This document shows positions 34,179 to 43,180 of a DNA stretch of 64,000 nucleotides, piece after piece. The notes under the pieces were generated by a model that saw nothing but the letters and a program-made list of their open reading frames with translations, had not been told where the DNA came from and made no database searches. The position numbers and the translations under genes are program-made. Source of the DNA: Larkinella punicea. Lineage in GTDB: Bacteria; Bacteroidota; Bacteroidia; Cytophagales; Spirosomataceae. The first letter of the stretch is position 1. Every line of letters starts with the position of its first letter. The stretch lies in the NCBI RefSeq assembly GCF_003334855.1, contig NZ_QOWE01000007.1, positions 124,001 to 188,000 of the forward strand. The letters run 5' to 3'.

Positions 34179-35408
34179 CTACTGCACACTGTCAACGGCT
34201 TTGGAAACCGCAGCCGCTTTTTGAGCCGGAAACCAGGATACCACAATGGTCACGACAATCACGATCAAGGTCGTAAGAACCAGATCGTTCGCCTGAAGTT
34301 TCACCGGATACGCGTCGATGAGCGAACTCTCAATGCCCATCGATACGAAGCCAAACCGCTGCTGCAACAGACACAACGCAATCCCAATCACCAGGCCCAC
34401 AACACCGCCAATACAGGCGACAATGGAACCTTCGAACAGAAAAATCCGCCGAACCAGCGAGGGCGACGCACCCATCGCATACAGAATGGCCACATCGTCT
34501 TTCTTTTCAATGGCCAGCATCGACAACGAGAAAAAGATATTGATCGATGCAATTAGCACCAGAAAACCCAGCGTTACGGTTACAAACAACTTCTCGACCC
34601 GAATGGCCCGAAACAGATCCGGGTTCAAATCATCCCGGTCTTTGATCACTACCGTCGATCCCAATTGCTGCTGCAACGTCTTTTTCAACGACGCAATGTC
34701 GGTTTCCGGCTTCACCTGCACTTCCAGCGAAGAGATCTGATTGGGCTGATAGCCAACCAGTTCCCGAACCACACTGAGCGGGGCCAACACGTAATCGTTA
34801 AAATTATCTTCAATATAAAATACGCCCGAAACCAAAAAATTAGCCTGATTAAAGGCATCGGCCGACAAAACCGTGTAGGTTTTGCGGTTTTGCGGATACC
34901 AGAGTTCGAGGGGCGTCAGGATGTCTTCGGGTGAAATCAGCAACGCATTTCGCACACCCTCGGCTACCAGCGCGTAATCGACGCCATTTTCCTGCAACCG
35001 CAGTTTTCCTTCCACCAAAGCCGTGTCCAGTTGCCGGCGTTGCAAATACGAATTGTCGATTCCTTTCAGCTTCACCACCGTCTGCCCCTCGCGGTAACGC
35101 GCCAGGGCATTGTCTTCGATCACCTGCGTGATGAGCAAAACCTCCCCGTTTTTCCGGATGTTCTGCAACATAGCGGGCGAAACCGTTAGGCGTTTTCCCT
35201 GCGCCGGGGCCACGGTCAAGTCCGCTTCGAACGTCTTGAAAATCATCCGGTTTAGCTCTTCCATGCCGTTAAAAACCGACAGGACGACCACGAGTGCCAT
35301 CGTGCCTACCCCTACGCCCAGCATCGATACCAGCGAAATCAAATTGATGAAACTACGCTTGCGTTTCGAGAAAAAATACCGACGGGCAATCCAGAGGGGA
35401 AGGTTCAT
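34179..35408 (-). CDS. LolC/LolE-like ABC transporter permease (FtsX superfamily)
   Basis: 409 codons from the Met at 35408 (MNLPLWIARRYF); a Met four codons upstream is also possible. The pattern is that of LolC/E: an N-terminal helix (SFINLISLVSMLGVGVGTMALVVVLSVFNGME), a large periplasmic MacB-like domain, and three C-terminal helices (FtsX domain, with AILYAMGASPSLVRRIFLFEGSIVACIGG). With a LolD ATPase it would release lipoproteins from the inner membrane; no ATPase is adjacent. It starts 15 bp after rbfA, so the two are probably co-transcribed. Confidence 0.85.
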   Translation of the reverse strand: MNLPLWIARRYFFSKRKRSFINLISLVSMLGVGVGTMALVVVLSVFNGMEELNRMIFKTFEADLTVAPAQGKRLTVSPAMLQNIRKNGEVLLITQVIEDNALARYREGQTVVKLKGIDNSYLQRRQLDTALVEGKLRLQENGVDYALVAEGVRNALLISPEDILTPLELWYPQNRKTYTVLSADAFNQANFLVSGVFYIEDNFNDYVLAPLSVVRELVGYQPNQISSLEVQVKPETDIASLKKTLQQQLGSTVVIKDRDDLNPDLFRAIRVEKLFVTVTLGFLVLIASINIFFSLSMLAIEKKDDVAILYAMGASPSLVRRIFLFEGSIVACIGGVVGLVIGIALCLLQQRFGFVSMGIESSLIDAYPVKLQANDLVLTTLIVIVVTIVVSWFPAQKAAAVSKAVDSVQ

Positions 35409-35423
35409 GGTGTGGTCCAAACG

Positions 35424-35801
35424 TTACTCTTCGTCTTCTTCCTCCGGTGCGGGTGGGATGTCGAGATTCGCGAAAATCGCGTCCATTTTGGCTGCGTATT
35501 CGGCGGTATCGTCCAGGTAAAAATGCAGTTCCGGCATAATCCGAAGCTGGTGGCGCACCCGGTCGGCGAGTTGCTGGCGAATGGCCTTGCCTTTTTCCTT
35601 GATCGATTCCAGCAGCAATTCTTTATTAGGCGTTACCAGAAAGCTCAGATACACCCGGGCAATGCTAAAATCGGGTGACACCCGTACGTTCGTCACGGTG
35701 ATAAAGGCGCCGTTGAACAGGTGTCGGCTATCGCGCTGAAAGATTTCACTCAGGTCTTTCTGCAACAGCCTCGATACTTTCTGTTGTCGTTTCGATTCCA
35801 T
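35424..35801 (-). CDS. rbfA: Ribosome-binding factor A
   Basis: 125 codons. The KH-type fold of RbfA is recognisable: ESKRQQKVSRLLQKDLSEIF at the start, then ITVTNVRVSPDFSIARVYLSF, and IRQQLADRVRHQLRIMPELHFYLDDTAEYAAKMD. The tail is acidic (PAPEEEDEE). It binds the 30S subunit during 16S rRNA maturation and is important at low temperature. It leads a leftward group with the LolC/E-like permease. Confidence 0.93.
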   Translation of the reverse strand: MESKRQQKVSRLLQKDLSEIFQRDSRHLFNGAFITVTNVRVSPDFSIARVYLSFLVTPNKELLLESIKEKGKAIRQQLADRVRHQLRIMPELHFYLDDTAEYAAKMDAIFANLDIPPAPEEEDEE

Positions 35802-35810
35802 ACTCTTTTA

Positions 35811-35899
35811 AAATTAATGAATAATGAGGGGACCGCTCAATAGGAATCAGAAATCCTATTTCGTTATTCACTATTCATTATTCAGTGTTCATTATTCAC
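35811..35899. repeat. Imperfect inverted repeat in a divergent intergenic region
   Basis: Outer words AATTAATGAATAATGAG and CTATTCATTATTCAGTG pair loosely, and an inner AATAGGA/TCCTATT stem (35839-35860) is exact. It is unusual among the window's hairpins because it lies between divergent genes, where it could influence two promoters. Confidence 0.5.
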
Positions 35900-36001
35900 T
35901 CAACACCCTGCAAATATCCGCCTTTTATTCGACTTCTTTCACCTGAAAGGTTTAATTTCGTCGTTCCATTTCGGGTTCCATACGGTAAACCAACTAGTCG
36001 C

Positions 36002-37429
36002 TTGTTAAGTTTTTTTCGGGTTAATGCCACCCTTCAGATCGTCAGTCTGTTGCTTTTGCTGGTTCTGATTCGTCTGCCGTTTCTACTGTCGGCTCCTCCG
36101 CTGCTCATTCCGGAACTGAACTGGATGCTGGTGGGCGAACAGATGAACAACGGCAATCTGCTGTACCGCGACATCTGGGACAGTGTCAGTCCGCTATCGG
36201 CGCTGGTCTACTGGCTTCTGGACCTTACTTTCGGGCGGTCGCTCCTGGCCTATCACGTTGCCGGGACGGCGGTGGCGGCTTTTCAGGTTTTCTATTTTAA
36301 CTGGATGATGAACGCCCGGGATATCTACCCGGATCGCAACTGGATTCCCGGCCTGATCTACGCCTTGTTTCTGAACATGTCGTTCGATTGCAGCACCCTG
36401 TCACCGGTTTTGCTTTCCACCACGTTTCTGCTGCTGGCTTTCGGAACGATTATCAAACAGATGGACCGGCGGGGTGCCACCGACGAAGTGTTTGAAGTCG
36501 GTTTTTACATCAGTCTGGCCGCCCTGTTTTACCTGCCTTCCGCCCTGTTCATTCTCTGGGCGCTGATGGCGTTGCTGCTGTTTACCGGGGCAAGTTTCCG
36601 GCAACATTCGCTGCTGATTTTCGGTTTTGCTTTCCCGATTTTGCTGACGGTTTTGTACTATTACCTGGCCGACAGCCTCACCGACCTGAACCGCAATCTG
36701 TTGTCGTCGGTTTTTCGGGTCCGGCAATATGACCTGACCGACTTCCAGACGTTGCTGGCGTCGATGTTTCTGCCCTTTGCGATGGGGACCCTGGGGTTGC
36801 TGAGTCTGTTCCGGCAAACGACCCGGTATGTCAACTTCCAGCAACGGTGTCAGCAAATTATGATGATCTGGGCGGTCACAGCCATAGTCTCGGTGGCGCT
36901 GATGCCTTTTCTGGCACCGATGCTGTTCATCAGCTTTGTGCCAGCCCTGGCCTTTTTTGCTTCGTATTATTTTCAGGGCATCCGCCGGGAGTGGATGGCC
37001 GAACTGATTTTTCTGGGCGTCTTTGTCTTTACGCTGCTCATCCTCTACCAAGGTGCCCTGGGACTGGTTCCGAGATGGGAGTTAGGACGACTCAGTGCGT
37101 TACAGGTCAAAACCTCACCCATCGACCGGCACATTCAGCAGCAGCGGATTCTGGTCATTGGCGAAGACATCAGTGCCTACCGGAACAACCAGGCCGCCAC
37201 GCCCTATCTCAACTGGGATCTGGCCAAATACGATCTTCGCAATCTGGACAATTACGAAAGCGTGATCAGCGTTTACGACCATTTCCGCAAAGACCCGCCC
37301 AGTTACATCATCGACAAAGAAAGCGTGATCAAAAAACTCTTCCAGCGTGCGCCTTCTCTGTCCACGATGTATGAAAAAACCGAATTGGAAGGCGTTTACC
37401 GACGAAAAGAAGAAGCCATCAACAACTGA
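36002..37429 (+). CDS. Polytopic membrane protein of unknown function
   Basis: No ATG is available near the start. TTG 36002 gives 475 codons and places the N-terminus just before the first helix; an in-frame GTG at 35885 lies inside a repeat arm and is less attractive. About 10-12 hydrophobic helices cover residues 10-360, with short motifs such as LYRDIWDSVSPLSALVYWLLD that recall GT-C glycosyltransferase-like or DUF6427-like membrane proteins. A soluble C-terminal tail of about 100 residues (IQQQRILVIGEDISAYRNN...) follows. TAATTTCG (35953-35960) resembles a -7 box. Its end overlaps rpiB by 11 bp, tail to tail. Function is unknown. Confidence 0.65.
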   Translation: MLSFFRVNATLQIVSLLLLLVLIRLPFLLSAPPLLIPELNWMLVGEQMNNGNLLYRDIWDSVSPLSALVYWLLDLTFGRSLLAYHVAGTAVAAFQVFYFNWMMNARDIYPDRNWIPGLIYALFLNMSFDCSTLSPVLLSTTFLLLAFGTIIKQMDRRGATDEVFEVGFYISLAALFYLPSALFILWALMALLLFTGASFRQHSLLIFGFAFPILLTVLYYYLADSLTDLNRNLLSSVFRVRQYDLTDFQTLLASMFLPFAMGTLGLLSLFRQTTRYVNFQQRCQQIMMIWAVTAIVSVALMPFLAPMLFISFVPALAFFASYYFQGIRREWMAELIFLGVFVFTLLILYQGALGLVPRWELGRLSALQVKTSPIDRHIQQQRILVIGEDISAYRNNQAATPYLNWDLAKYDLRNLDNYESVISVYDHFRKDPPSYIIDKESVIKKLFQRAPSLSTMYEKTELEGVYRRKEEAINN

Positions 37430-37853
37430 TTTTGCCCACGCGCGTCTGGTGACGCCCGCCTTCAAATTCCGTTTTCAGAAACACTTTCACACATTCCAGT
37501 GCCTCTTCGGGTGAAATATACCGTTCCGGCAGGCAAAGAATATTGGCGTTGTTGTGCTGACGGGCCAGTGCCGCCAGTTCGGGTTTCCAGCACAAAGCCG
37601 CCCGAATGCCCTGGTGTTTGTTGGCCGTAATGGCCACCCCGTTGCCGCTACCACAGACCAGAATTCCCCAGTCAAATTGATGGGCTTCAACCGCCGACGC
37701 CACGGGATGCGCAAAATCCGGATAATCGGCAGAAGTTTCCGTGTAGGTACCAAAGTCTTTCGTCGGATAGCCTTCTTTTTCCAGCCAGGCTACAATTTCC
37801 TGTTTATAGGCAAAGCCGGCATGATCGGCACCAACAGCAATGGAGGGTTTCAT
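37419..37853 (-). CDS. rpiB: Ribose 5-phosphate isomerase B
   Basis: 144 codons, the family length. GADHAGF (His11), YPDFAHPVA and CGSGNGVAI (Cys67, the catalytic base in RpiB) are all present, as is KHQGIRAALC. It interconverts ribose 5-phosphate and ribulose 5-phosphate in the pentose phosphate pathway. The coding sequence converges with and overlaps by 11 bp the membrane protein gene at 36002. Confidence 0.95.
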   Translation of the reverse strand: MKPSIAVGADHAGFAYKQEIVAWLEKEGYPTKDFGTYTETSADYPDFAHPVASAVEAHQFDWGILVCGSGNGVAITANKHQGIRAALCWKPELAALARQHNNANILCLPERYISPEEALECVKVFLKTEFEGGRHQTRVGKISC

Positions 37854-38202
37854 GGGATTTTCTTGAACAAATGAAACTAAAAATACGATATTACGTTATT
37901 ATGTTCCGGTTCTGCGCTGAGAGGCTGCCGAACCGGCGTGACAGCCGGGTTTTAAGCCCCGGTGCTGTCAAAATTTTGGACAAAGTAAGCGATCAAAAAC
38001 GCATCATCAACGCAATTCACACTGGAAATTTTACAAACGCTGGCAAAAGTAACGCCGGTTATTCCGCCCAGTTTGTTTGTAAACAGACCCACCACCGGAG
38101 AAACAGGCGCTTGAACGACTCAGGAATGGAAGACCGGTTTTGCAACCGACCCTCCATCAAATCCTGATCCACAGCCTTCCCTCTCCTAAATCCTGAAAGA
38201 AC
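37854..38202. other. Gene-free divergent region upstream of rpiB and the LOG-family gene
   Basis: 349 bp without a supported gene. It contains a hairpin TGACAGCCGGG/CCCGGTGCTGTCA (37939-37970) followed by AAAATTTT, and a palindromic TGTTTGTAAACA (about 38073-38084) that could be a binding site. Both genes are transcribed away from here, so promoters must lie within, but no strong consensus match was found. Confidence 0.5.
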
Positions 38203-39000
38203 ATGGACGCAGAAAAAACAGTACAACGATCAGAAGCTCAGAACGTTTCCCAAATACAGAAAGACCTTAACAAACGCGACGAATTACTGCTCACCCCCGA
38301 CGAGCAACGGATCAAAGAAGCCTTTCAGGACCGGAACTGGAACGAAATAAAAATTGCCGACTCCTGGGTCATTTTCAAAGTCATGGCCGAGTTCGTCGAA
38401 GGCTTCGACAAACTGGCCAAAATTGGGCCGTGTGTGTCCATCTTCGGATCGGCACGGACCAAACCGGATAATCCGTATTACCAGATCGCCGAAGAAATTG
38501 CGGCTAAACTCGTGAAGCACGGCTACGGAGTCATCACCGGCGGTGGCCCCGGTATCATGGAAGCGGGAAACAAAGGGGCCTTCGAGCAGGGCGGTAAATC
38601 AGTCGGTCTGAACATTCAGCTTCCGTTCGAACAGGAAAGCAACATCTACATCGATCCGGACAAAAACATCAATTTCGACTTTTTCTTTGTTCGAAAAGTG
38701 ATGTTCGTCAAATACGCCCAGGGATTTATTGCCCTGCCGGGCGGTTTTGGTACGCTGGACGAACTGTTCGAATCGCTGACGCTGATTCAGACGAAAAAAA
38801 TTGCGCGCTTCCCAATCGTTCTGGTTGGCCGGACGTTCTGGCAGGGGCTGGTCGACTGGATTGAAGAAACGATGCTGGAGAAAGAAAACAACATCAGTCC
38901 CGGCGATATGAAACTGATTTCGCTGGTCGATACGCCGGAAGAAGCCGTCAAAGCCATCGATGATTTCTATATGAAGTATCTGCTGAAACCGAACTTTTAA
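38203..39000 (+). CDS. LOG-family protein (TIGR00730), nucleotide 5'-monophosphate hydrolase type
   Basis: 265 codons. The Rossmann-type LOG fold is shown by VSIFGSART, GGGPGIMEAGNKGAFEQGG and the diagnostic PGGFGTLDELFE. Family members cleave nucleoside 5'-monophosphates, including cytokinin ribotides, to base and ribose 5-phosphate. An N-terminal extension of about 70 charged residues precedes the core, as in the larger bacterial members. It is divergent from rpiB, whose substrate is ribose 5-phosphate; a functional link is possible but unproven. Confidence 0.88.
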   Translation: MDAEKTVQRSEAQNVSQIQKDLNKRDELLLTPDEQRIKEAFQDRNWNEIKIADSWVIFKVMAEFVEGFDKLAKIGPCVSIFGSARTKPDNPYYQIAEEIAAKLVKHGYGVITGGGPGIMEAGNKGAFEQGGKSVGLNIQLPFEQESNIYIDPDKNINFDFFFVRKVMFVKYAQGFIALPGGFGTLDELFESLTLIQTKKIARFPIVLVGRTFWQGLVDWIEETMLEKENNISPGDMKLISLVDTPEEAVKAIDDFYMKYLLKPNF

Positions 39001-39010
39001 TGGCTATTTT

Positions 39011-39086
39011 GCCCCTAAACCCCCTGAAGGGGACTTGGACGCGACTAAATCCAGATCAGAAAGTCCCCTTCAGGGGATTTAGGGGC
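39011..39086. terminator. 26-bp inverted repeat (family B)
   Basis: Arms 39011-39036 and 39061-39086 pair over 26 bp with a single mismatch. Each arm contains its own CCCCTGAAGGGG palindrome. It lies between convergent genes. Nearly the same arms occur 8.7 kb away at 47718-47798. Confidence 0.75.
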
Positions 39087-39089
39087 GTA

Positions 39090-40091
39090 TCAAAACGCCA
39101 GATACGGCGTCAGCTTTTCAATCGTTTTGGCGTCGAGAATCCGGATGTTGCGGAGCGATTCGGGCGAGGTAAACGGCCCGTGTTGCGTGCGGTAATTGAC
39201 AATGATTTCGGCTTGCCGTTTCGAGAGATAAACGTGTCGATCCAGTTCTTCGGCGGTGGCGGTATTGATCGCCAGCTTTTTAACCGGCATTTGAACTTGA
39301 CCATATTTATTCAATTCTTCAAGGGCCAGCGAGTCCAGCCCAAACACCTCCGCGTATTGATCCGGTGAAATAAAACCGCCCAGTGCATCCCGAAATTTTA
39401 TGATCCGCCCCGCCAGTTTGGAACCAATGCCCCGGAGTTTTTTCAGTTCGGTGGTGTCGGCGGTATTGATGTCGAAAGGTTGCACCACGGGCCTGCTGTA
39501 GCGTTCGGCGGAAACGGAATAGGCCGGTTTACGGTCAGCATACGGTTTGTTCCTCTCCGGTTCTGCATCAGCAAACCGTTCCCGGAATTTCTCAGACGGT
39601 TTTTCAGTTTTTTTTCCCTCACTCAGCCGGATATACGGTTCCAGTTCGCCGTAGAGTTCCGGGGGAAAATCGTAAATTCTCAGCAAGTCTTCTTTTTTTC
39701 GAAACTGACCACCTTTAGAACGGTAGCGAACAATGCGGTCGGCCAGCCAGCGCGGAGCCCCCAGCCGTTGCCAGCTTTCAGCATCGACGGTGTTGGGATC
39801 GAACGCAAACCGTTCGGCTTTTTTGGTTTTTACGTCGGGCTCGTAACGCCCTGGCCTCGTTTCGCGTCGTTCATCAACTTCACGGTTATCAACTTCCAGC
39901 AAAGCCACCAGACTGTCAAGCTGTCGTTTATCAGACGCGGATGTGTCGGGAATCGAATCGGGAACCCACAGGCGGTAGGCGAGCGGCAGCAGCAACAGGA
40001 AGCCGGTAAGTGTCAGCAGGGCTAACATACCCCGCGCTTCCTGCTGGGATACTCCAAAATAATCGCGGAGTATGGCTACTGCCCTCTTCAT
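39090..40091 (-). CDS. ComEA-like helix-hairpin-helix protein, membrane anchored
   Basis: 333 codons from the Met at 40091 (MKRAVAILRDYFG). One transmembrane helix lies at about 20-42. After a charged, low-complexity stretch, helix-hairpin-helix units recur: FDPNTVDAESWQRLGAPRWLADRIVRYRSKGG, DINTADTTELKKLRGIGSKLAGRIIKFRDALGG and INTATAEELDRHVYLSKRQAEIIVNYRTQHG. These bind DNA without sequence specificity in ComEA and relatives. A role in DNA uptake is possible, but many Bacteroidota have such proteins without known competence. Confidence 0.85.
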   Translation of the reverse strand: MKRAVAILRDYFGVSQQEARGMLALLTLTGFLLLLPLAYRLWVPDSIPDTSASDKRQLDSLVALLEVDNREVDERRETRPGRYEPDVKTKKAERFAFDPNTVDAESWQRLGAPRWLADRIVRYRSKGGQFRKKEDLLRIYDFPPELYGELEPYIRLSEGKKTEKPSEKFRERFADAEPERNKPYADRKPAYSVSAERYSRPVVQPFDINTADTTELKKLRGIGSKLAGRIIKFRDALGGFISPDQYAEVFGLDSLALEELNKYGQVQMPVKKLAINTATAEELDRHVYLSKRQAEIIVNYRTQHGPFTSPESLRNIRILDAKTIEKLTPYLAF

Positions 40092-40285
40092 GAACACATT
40101 CCGGGATGAGTGGATAAATTGGTGTCACGGTGGGATTCCCGGAACTTGTTTATTAGACGGTGAAAATTTGAAAAGTAACGGAATGCTTCAAAAAAGAAAT
40201 TGCTTTTCAGAACAGATCCTTCGTAAATTCAACGACTCATTCTATGGGAGAATAGTTCTCTGGGAGTACGTTCGTTTACACCGCT

Positions 40286-41167
40286 ATGGCATTTATTGAT
40301 TATTATCAAACACTCGGCATCGAGAAGGGCGCAACGGAGGAGGCTATTAAAAAGGCTTACCGGAAACTGGCCCGAAAATACCATCCGGATCTCAACCCCA
40401 ATGACAAGGAAGCCAATACCAAATTCCAGCAAATCAACGAAGCCAATGAGGTGTTGAGCGATCCGGAGAAACGGAAGAAATACGATCAATACGGCGAAGA
40501 CTGGAAACATGCCGAACAGTTTGAACAGGCCCGGCAGTCGCAGCAACGGAGCAATCCGGGCGGACCGCGGACTTCCGGCGAGTCCTTTTCCGGGGGCGAT
40601 TTCTCCGAGTTCTTTGAATCATTTTTTGGCGAACAGCCCCGCAGCGGTCGGCAGGCCCAGTTTCGGGGTCAGGATTACACCGCTGAGCTTCACGTCAGTT
40701 TGCGGGAAGCCTACCAGACTCACCAGCACACGCTCACGGTGAACGGGAAAAATATCCGCATCACGGTTCCGGCCGGTATTGCCAACGGGCAGGTCATCAA
40801 GCTCAAAAGCCAGGGCGGGCCGGGTGCCAACGGCGGCCCGGCGGGGGATCTGTACATTACGTTTGTCATCGCCGACGATCCGGTTTTCAAACGCCTGAAC
40901 GATGATCTCTACCTGACCGTTGACCTGGACTTGTATACGGCGGTTTTAGGCGGTGAACTCACCATCGAGACCCTGAGCGGCAAAGTCAAGCTGAAAGTGA
41001 GTCCCGAAACGCAGAATGGAACGAAAGTCCGGCTGAAAGGCAAAGGCTTCCCGGTCTATAAACAGGACGGCCAGTTTGGCGATTTATACGTCACGTATTC
41101 CGTCAAAATCCCGACCGGTTTAACGGACAAACAAAAAGAATTATTCAAGGAAATCTCTCAATTGTAA
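40286..41167 (+). CDS. cbpA: DnaJ-like co-chaperone CbpA
   Basis: 293 codons. The J-domain (residues 5-70) carries HPD at 33-35, which stimulates DnaK ATPase. A Gly/Ser/Gln-rich linker (about 75-125) is followed by two beta-barrel peptide-binding domains typical of DnaJ C-termini. The zinc-finger domain is absent, as in CbpA. Its downstream neighbour is a CbpM-like modulator, 11 bp away, which supports the CbpA assignment over DnaJ. Confidence 0.9.
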   Translation: MAFIDYYQTLGIEKGATEEAIKKAYRKLARKYHPDLNPNDKEANTKFQQINEANEVLSDPEKRKKYDQYGEDWKHAEQFEQARQSQQRSNPGGPRTSGESFSGGDFSEFFESFFGEQPRSGRQAQFRGQDYTAELHVSLREAYQTHQHTLTVNGKNIRITVPAGIANGQVIKLKSQGGPGANGGPAGDLYITFVIADDPVFKRLNDDLYLTVDLDLYTAVLGGELTIETLSGKVKLKVSPETQNGTKVRLKGKGFPVYKQDGQFGDLYVTYSVKIPTGLTDKQKELFKEISQL

Positions 41168-41178
41168 CTGCTCATGTT

Positions 41179-41478
41179 ATGCAACCGGAAGATGTGATTC
41201 TTGTTGAGGAATATTGTCTGAACTATGCGATTGAAGAAACGTTCGTGTTCTCACTGGAAGAATACGGCTTGGTCGAGCTGGTCGTAGCAAACGACCGGAA
41301 GTGGATTCCCCTCCATCAATTGCAGGTGATCGAAAAATTCAGCCACTTTTATTACGAGCTGGACATCAATGTCGACGGGATCGACGCGATCAGTCATCTG
41401 CTCCGGAAAGTGGAAACGATGCAGGAAGAGATTCGGTTGCTGAAAAGCCGGTTGAATGTGTATGAAGGAAGGCCGTAA
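41179..41478 (+). CDS. cbpM: CbpM-like chaperone modulator
   Basis: 99 codons. The N-terminus resembles a MerR-type winged helix (FVFSLEEYGLVELV), and the C-terminal half is a predicted coiled coil (AISHLLRKVETMQEEIRLLKSRLNVY), as in CbpM. CbpM binds the J-domain of CbpA and dampens it. The 11-bp spacing from cbpA shows co-transcription. Sequence conservation is weak, so context carries much of the assignment. Confidence 0.8.
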   Translation: MQPEDVILVEEYCLNYAIEETFVFSLEEYGLVELVVANDRKWIPLHQLQVIEKFSHFYYELDINVDGIDAISHLLRKVETMQEEIRLLKSRLNVYEGRP

Positions 41479-41564
41479 CGTCTGTTCGTTTTTTGAAACC
41501 GTCTCTGTGTCAATTGGCCTTCTATTCGATACGGTTTTGGTGTTCTACTCAAAAGTATAAATTT

Positions 41565-41598
41565 TTTGTCAGGCGACTGGTCTAAATCCGTATTTTTG
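41565..41598 (+). promoter_or_regulatory. Candidate promoter of the glycyl-tRNA synthetase gene
   Basis: TTTG (41565-41568), a 22-bp spacer, then TATTTTTG (41591-41598), an exact match to TAnnTTTG. The start codon is only 8 bp further on, so the transcript would be almost leaderless if this box is used. The spacer is slightly longer than usual. Confidence 0.4.
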
Positions 41599-41605
41599 CG
41601 CCATC

Positions 41606-43105
41606 ATGGAAGACGCAAAACCGAAACAGGCACCCGCCACCTCTCTGCAAGACATTATCTCCCACGCCAAAGAATACGGCTTCGTGTTCCCGTCCAGCGA
41701 AATTTACGACGGGTTACAGGCGGTTTATGACTACGGTCAGAACGGCGTTGAACTGAAAAATAACCTCAAATCGGTGTGGTGGAAGGCCATGACGCAACTC
41801 AACGACAACGTCGTGGGCATCGATGCGTCCATTTTCATGCACCCGCTGACGTGGAAAGCGTCGGGCCACGTGGACTCCTTCAACGACCCGATGATCGACA
41901 ACAAGGATTCCAAAAAACGCTACCGCGCCGACCAGTTGCTCGAACTGAAAGCTGAGGAATATGCCGCCAACGGCCAGCCTGAAAAAGGCCACGCCCTGCT
42001 GATGGAGATGGGCCGGTTACTGGGCGAAAACGATCTCGACGCCGTCCGCGAACTGATCATCAGCGAAGGCATCGTCGATCCGATTTCCAAAACCGCCAAC
42101 TGGACCGAAGTGCGGCAATTTAACCTGATGTTCTCGACGCAGGTAGGTTCCGTGGCCGAAGATTCCAGCCTGATTTACCTCCGTCCGGAAACCGCTCAGG
42201 GTATTTTTGTCAACTTCCTGAACGTGCAGAAAACCGGTCGGATGAAGATTCCGTTTGGGATTGCCCAAATCGGTAAAGCGTTTCGGAACGAGATCGTGGC
42301 CCGGCAGTTTACGTTCCGGATGCGCGAGTTCGAGCAGATGGAAATGCAGTTTTTCGTCCGGCCCGGCACCGAAATGGAATGGTACGAAAAATGGAAAGCC
42401 GCCCGGCTGAACTTCCACAAAGCCGTCGGTTTGCCCGCCGAAAAATTGAAATTTCACGTTCACGAGAAGCTGGCCCACTACGCCAACGCTGCAGTCGACA
42501 TCGAATACCAGTTTCCATTTGGCTTCCGTGAAATGGAAGGCATTCACTCCCGGACTGATTTCGACCTGAAAAGCCATCAGGAACTGAGCCGGAAAAAGCA
42601 GCAATATTTCGACAACGACCTCGACGAAAACGGCAAACCGTTCGGTAATTACATCCCGTACGTGGTTGAAACGTCCGTCGGCGCCGACCGGCTGTTTCTG
42701 GCGGTTTTCTGCAATGCCTTTACGGAAGAAGTGGTGGGCGAAGGCGAAACCCAGAAAACCCGGACGTACCTGAAACTGCACCCAGCCCTGGCGCCGGTGA
42801 AAGCCGCCATCTTCCCGCTCGTTCGGAAAGACGGTTTGCCCGAAAAAGCGCAGCAGATTCTCAAGCTCCTGCGCAACGATTTCCGGGTCATTTACGAAGA
42901 ACGCGACGCCATCGGCAAACGCTATACCCGCCAGGATCTGATCGGAACACCGTTCTGCATCGCCGTCGATTACCAGACGCTGGAAGACGATACCGTCACG
43001 ATTCGCCACCGCGACACGACCGAGCAAATCCGGATGCCCATCAGCGAACTGAAACAGCACATCGGACAGGCGGTTTCGATGGAGCGGATTCTGGAGCAAC
43101 TCTAG
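41606..43105 (+). CDS. glyS: Glycine--tRNA ligase (dimeric type)
   Basis: 499 codons, single-chain alpha2 type. The N-terminal catalytic core begins DIISHAKEYGFVFPSSEIY; the class II motifs follow as YLRPETAQGIFVNF, GKAFRNEIVARQFTFRMREFEQME and PYVVETSVGADRLFLAVF. The C-terminal anticodon-binding domain (about 385-499) contains LAPVKAAIFPLVRKDGLPEKA. It charges tRNA-Gly. The gene stands alone, with a close promoter-like box upstream and a hairpin downstream. Gene symbol usage varies (glyS or glyQS). Confidence 0.95.
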   Translation: MEDAKPKQAPATSLQDIISHAKEYGFVFPSSEIYDGLQAVYDYGQNGVELKNNLKSVWWKAMTQLNDNVVGIDASIFMHPLTWKASGHVDSFNDPMIDNKDSKKRYRADQLLELKAEEYAANGQPEKGHALLMEMGRLLGENDLDAVRELIISEGIVDPISKTANWTEVRQFNLMFSTQVGSVAEDSSLIYLRPETAQGIFVNFLNVQKTGRMKIPFGIAQIGKAFRNEIVARQFTFRMREFEQMEMQFFVRPGTEMEWYEKWKAARLNFHKAVGLPAEKLKFHVHEKLAHYANAAVDIEYQFPFGFREMEGIHSRTDFDLKSHQELSRKKQQYFDNDLDENGKPFGNYIPYVVETSVGADRLFLAVFCNAFTEEVVGEGETQKTRTYLKLHPALAPVKAAIFPLVRKDGLPEKAQQILKLLRNDFRVIYEERDAIGKRYTRQDLIGTPFCIAVDYQTLEDDTVTIRHRDTTEQIRMPISELKQHIGQAVSMERILEQL

Positions 43106-43111
43106 GTTTCA

Positions 43112-43178
43112 GTACCCACGGATTGAGTCCCTGTTTTTTCCACTATCTCAAAAAACGCGGGCTTCAGTCCGTGGGTAC
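43112..43178. terminator. Inverted repeat after the glycyl-tRNA synthetase gene (family A)
   Basis: GTACCCACGGATTGAGTCCC...TTTTTT pairs with AAAAAACGCGGGCTTCAGTCCGTGGGTAC with a few mismatches. Flanking T and A runs would make it a terminator in both directions. It ends 3 bp before the ATG of the SRPBCC gene, so it also sits in that gene's leader. Related to 24207-24234. Confidence 0.65.
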
Positions 43179-43180
43179 CT

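Noticed and set aside
42017-43099. 360-codon open frame opposite the glycyl-tRNA synthetase gene
   Set aside because: Antisense shadow of a conserved housekeeping gene.
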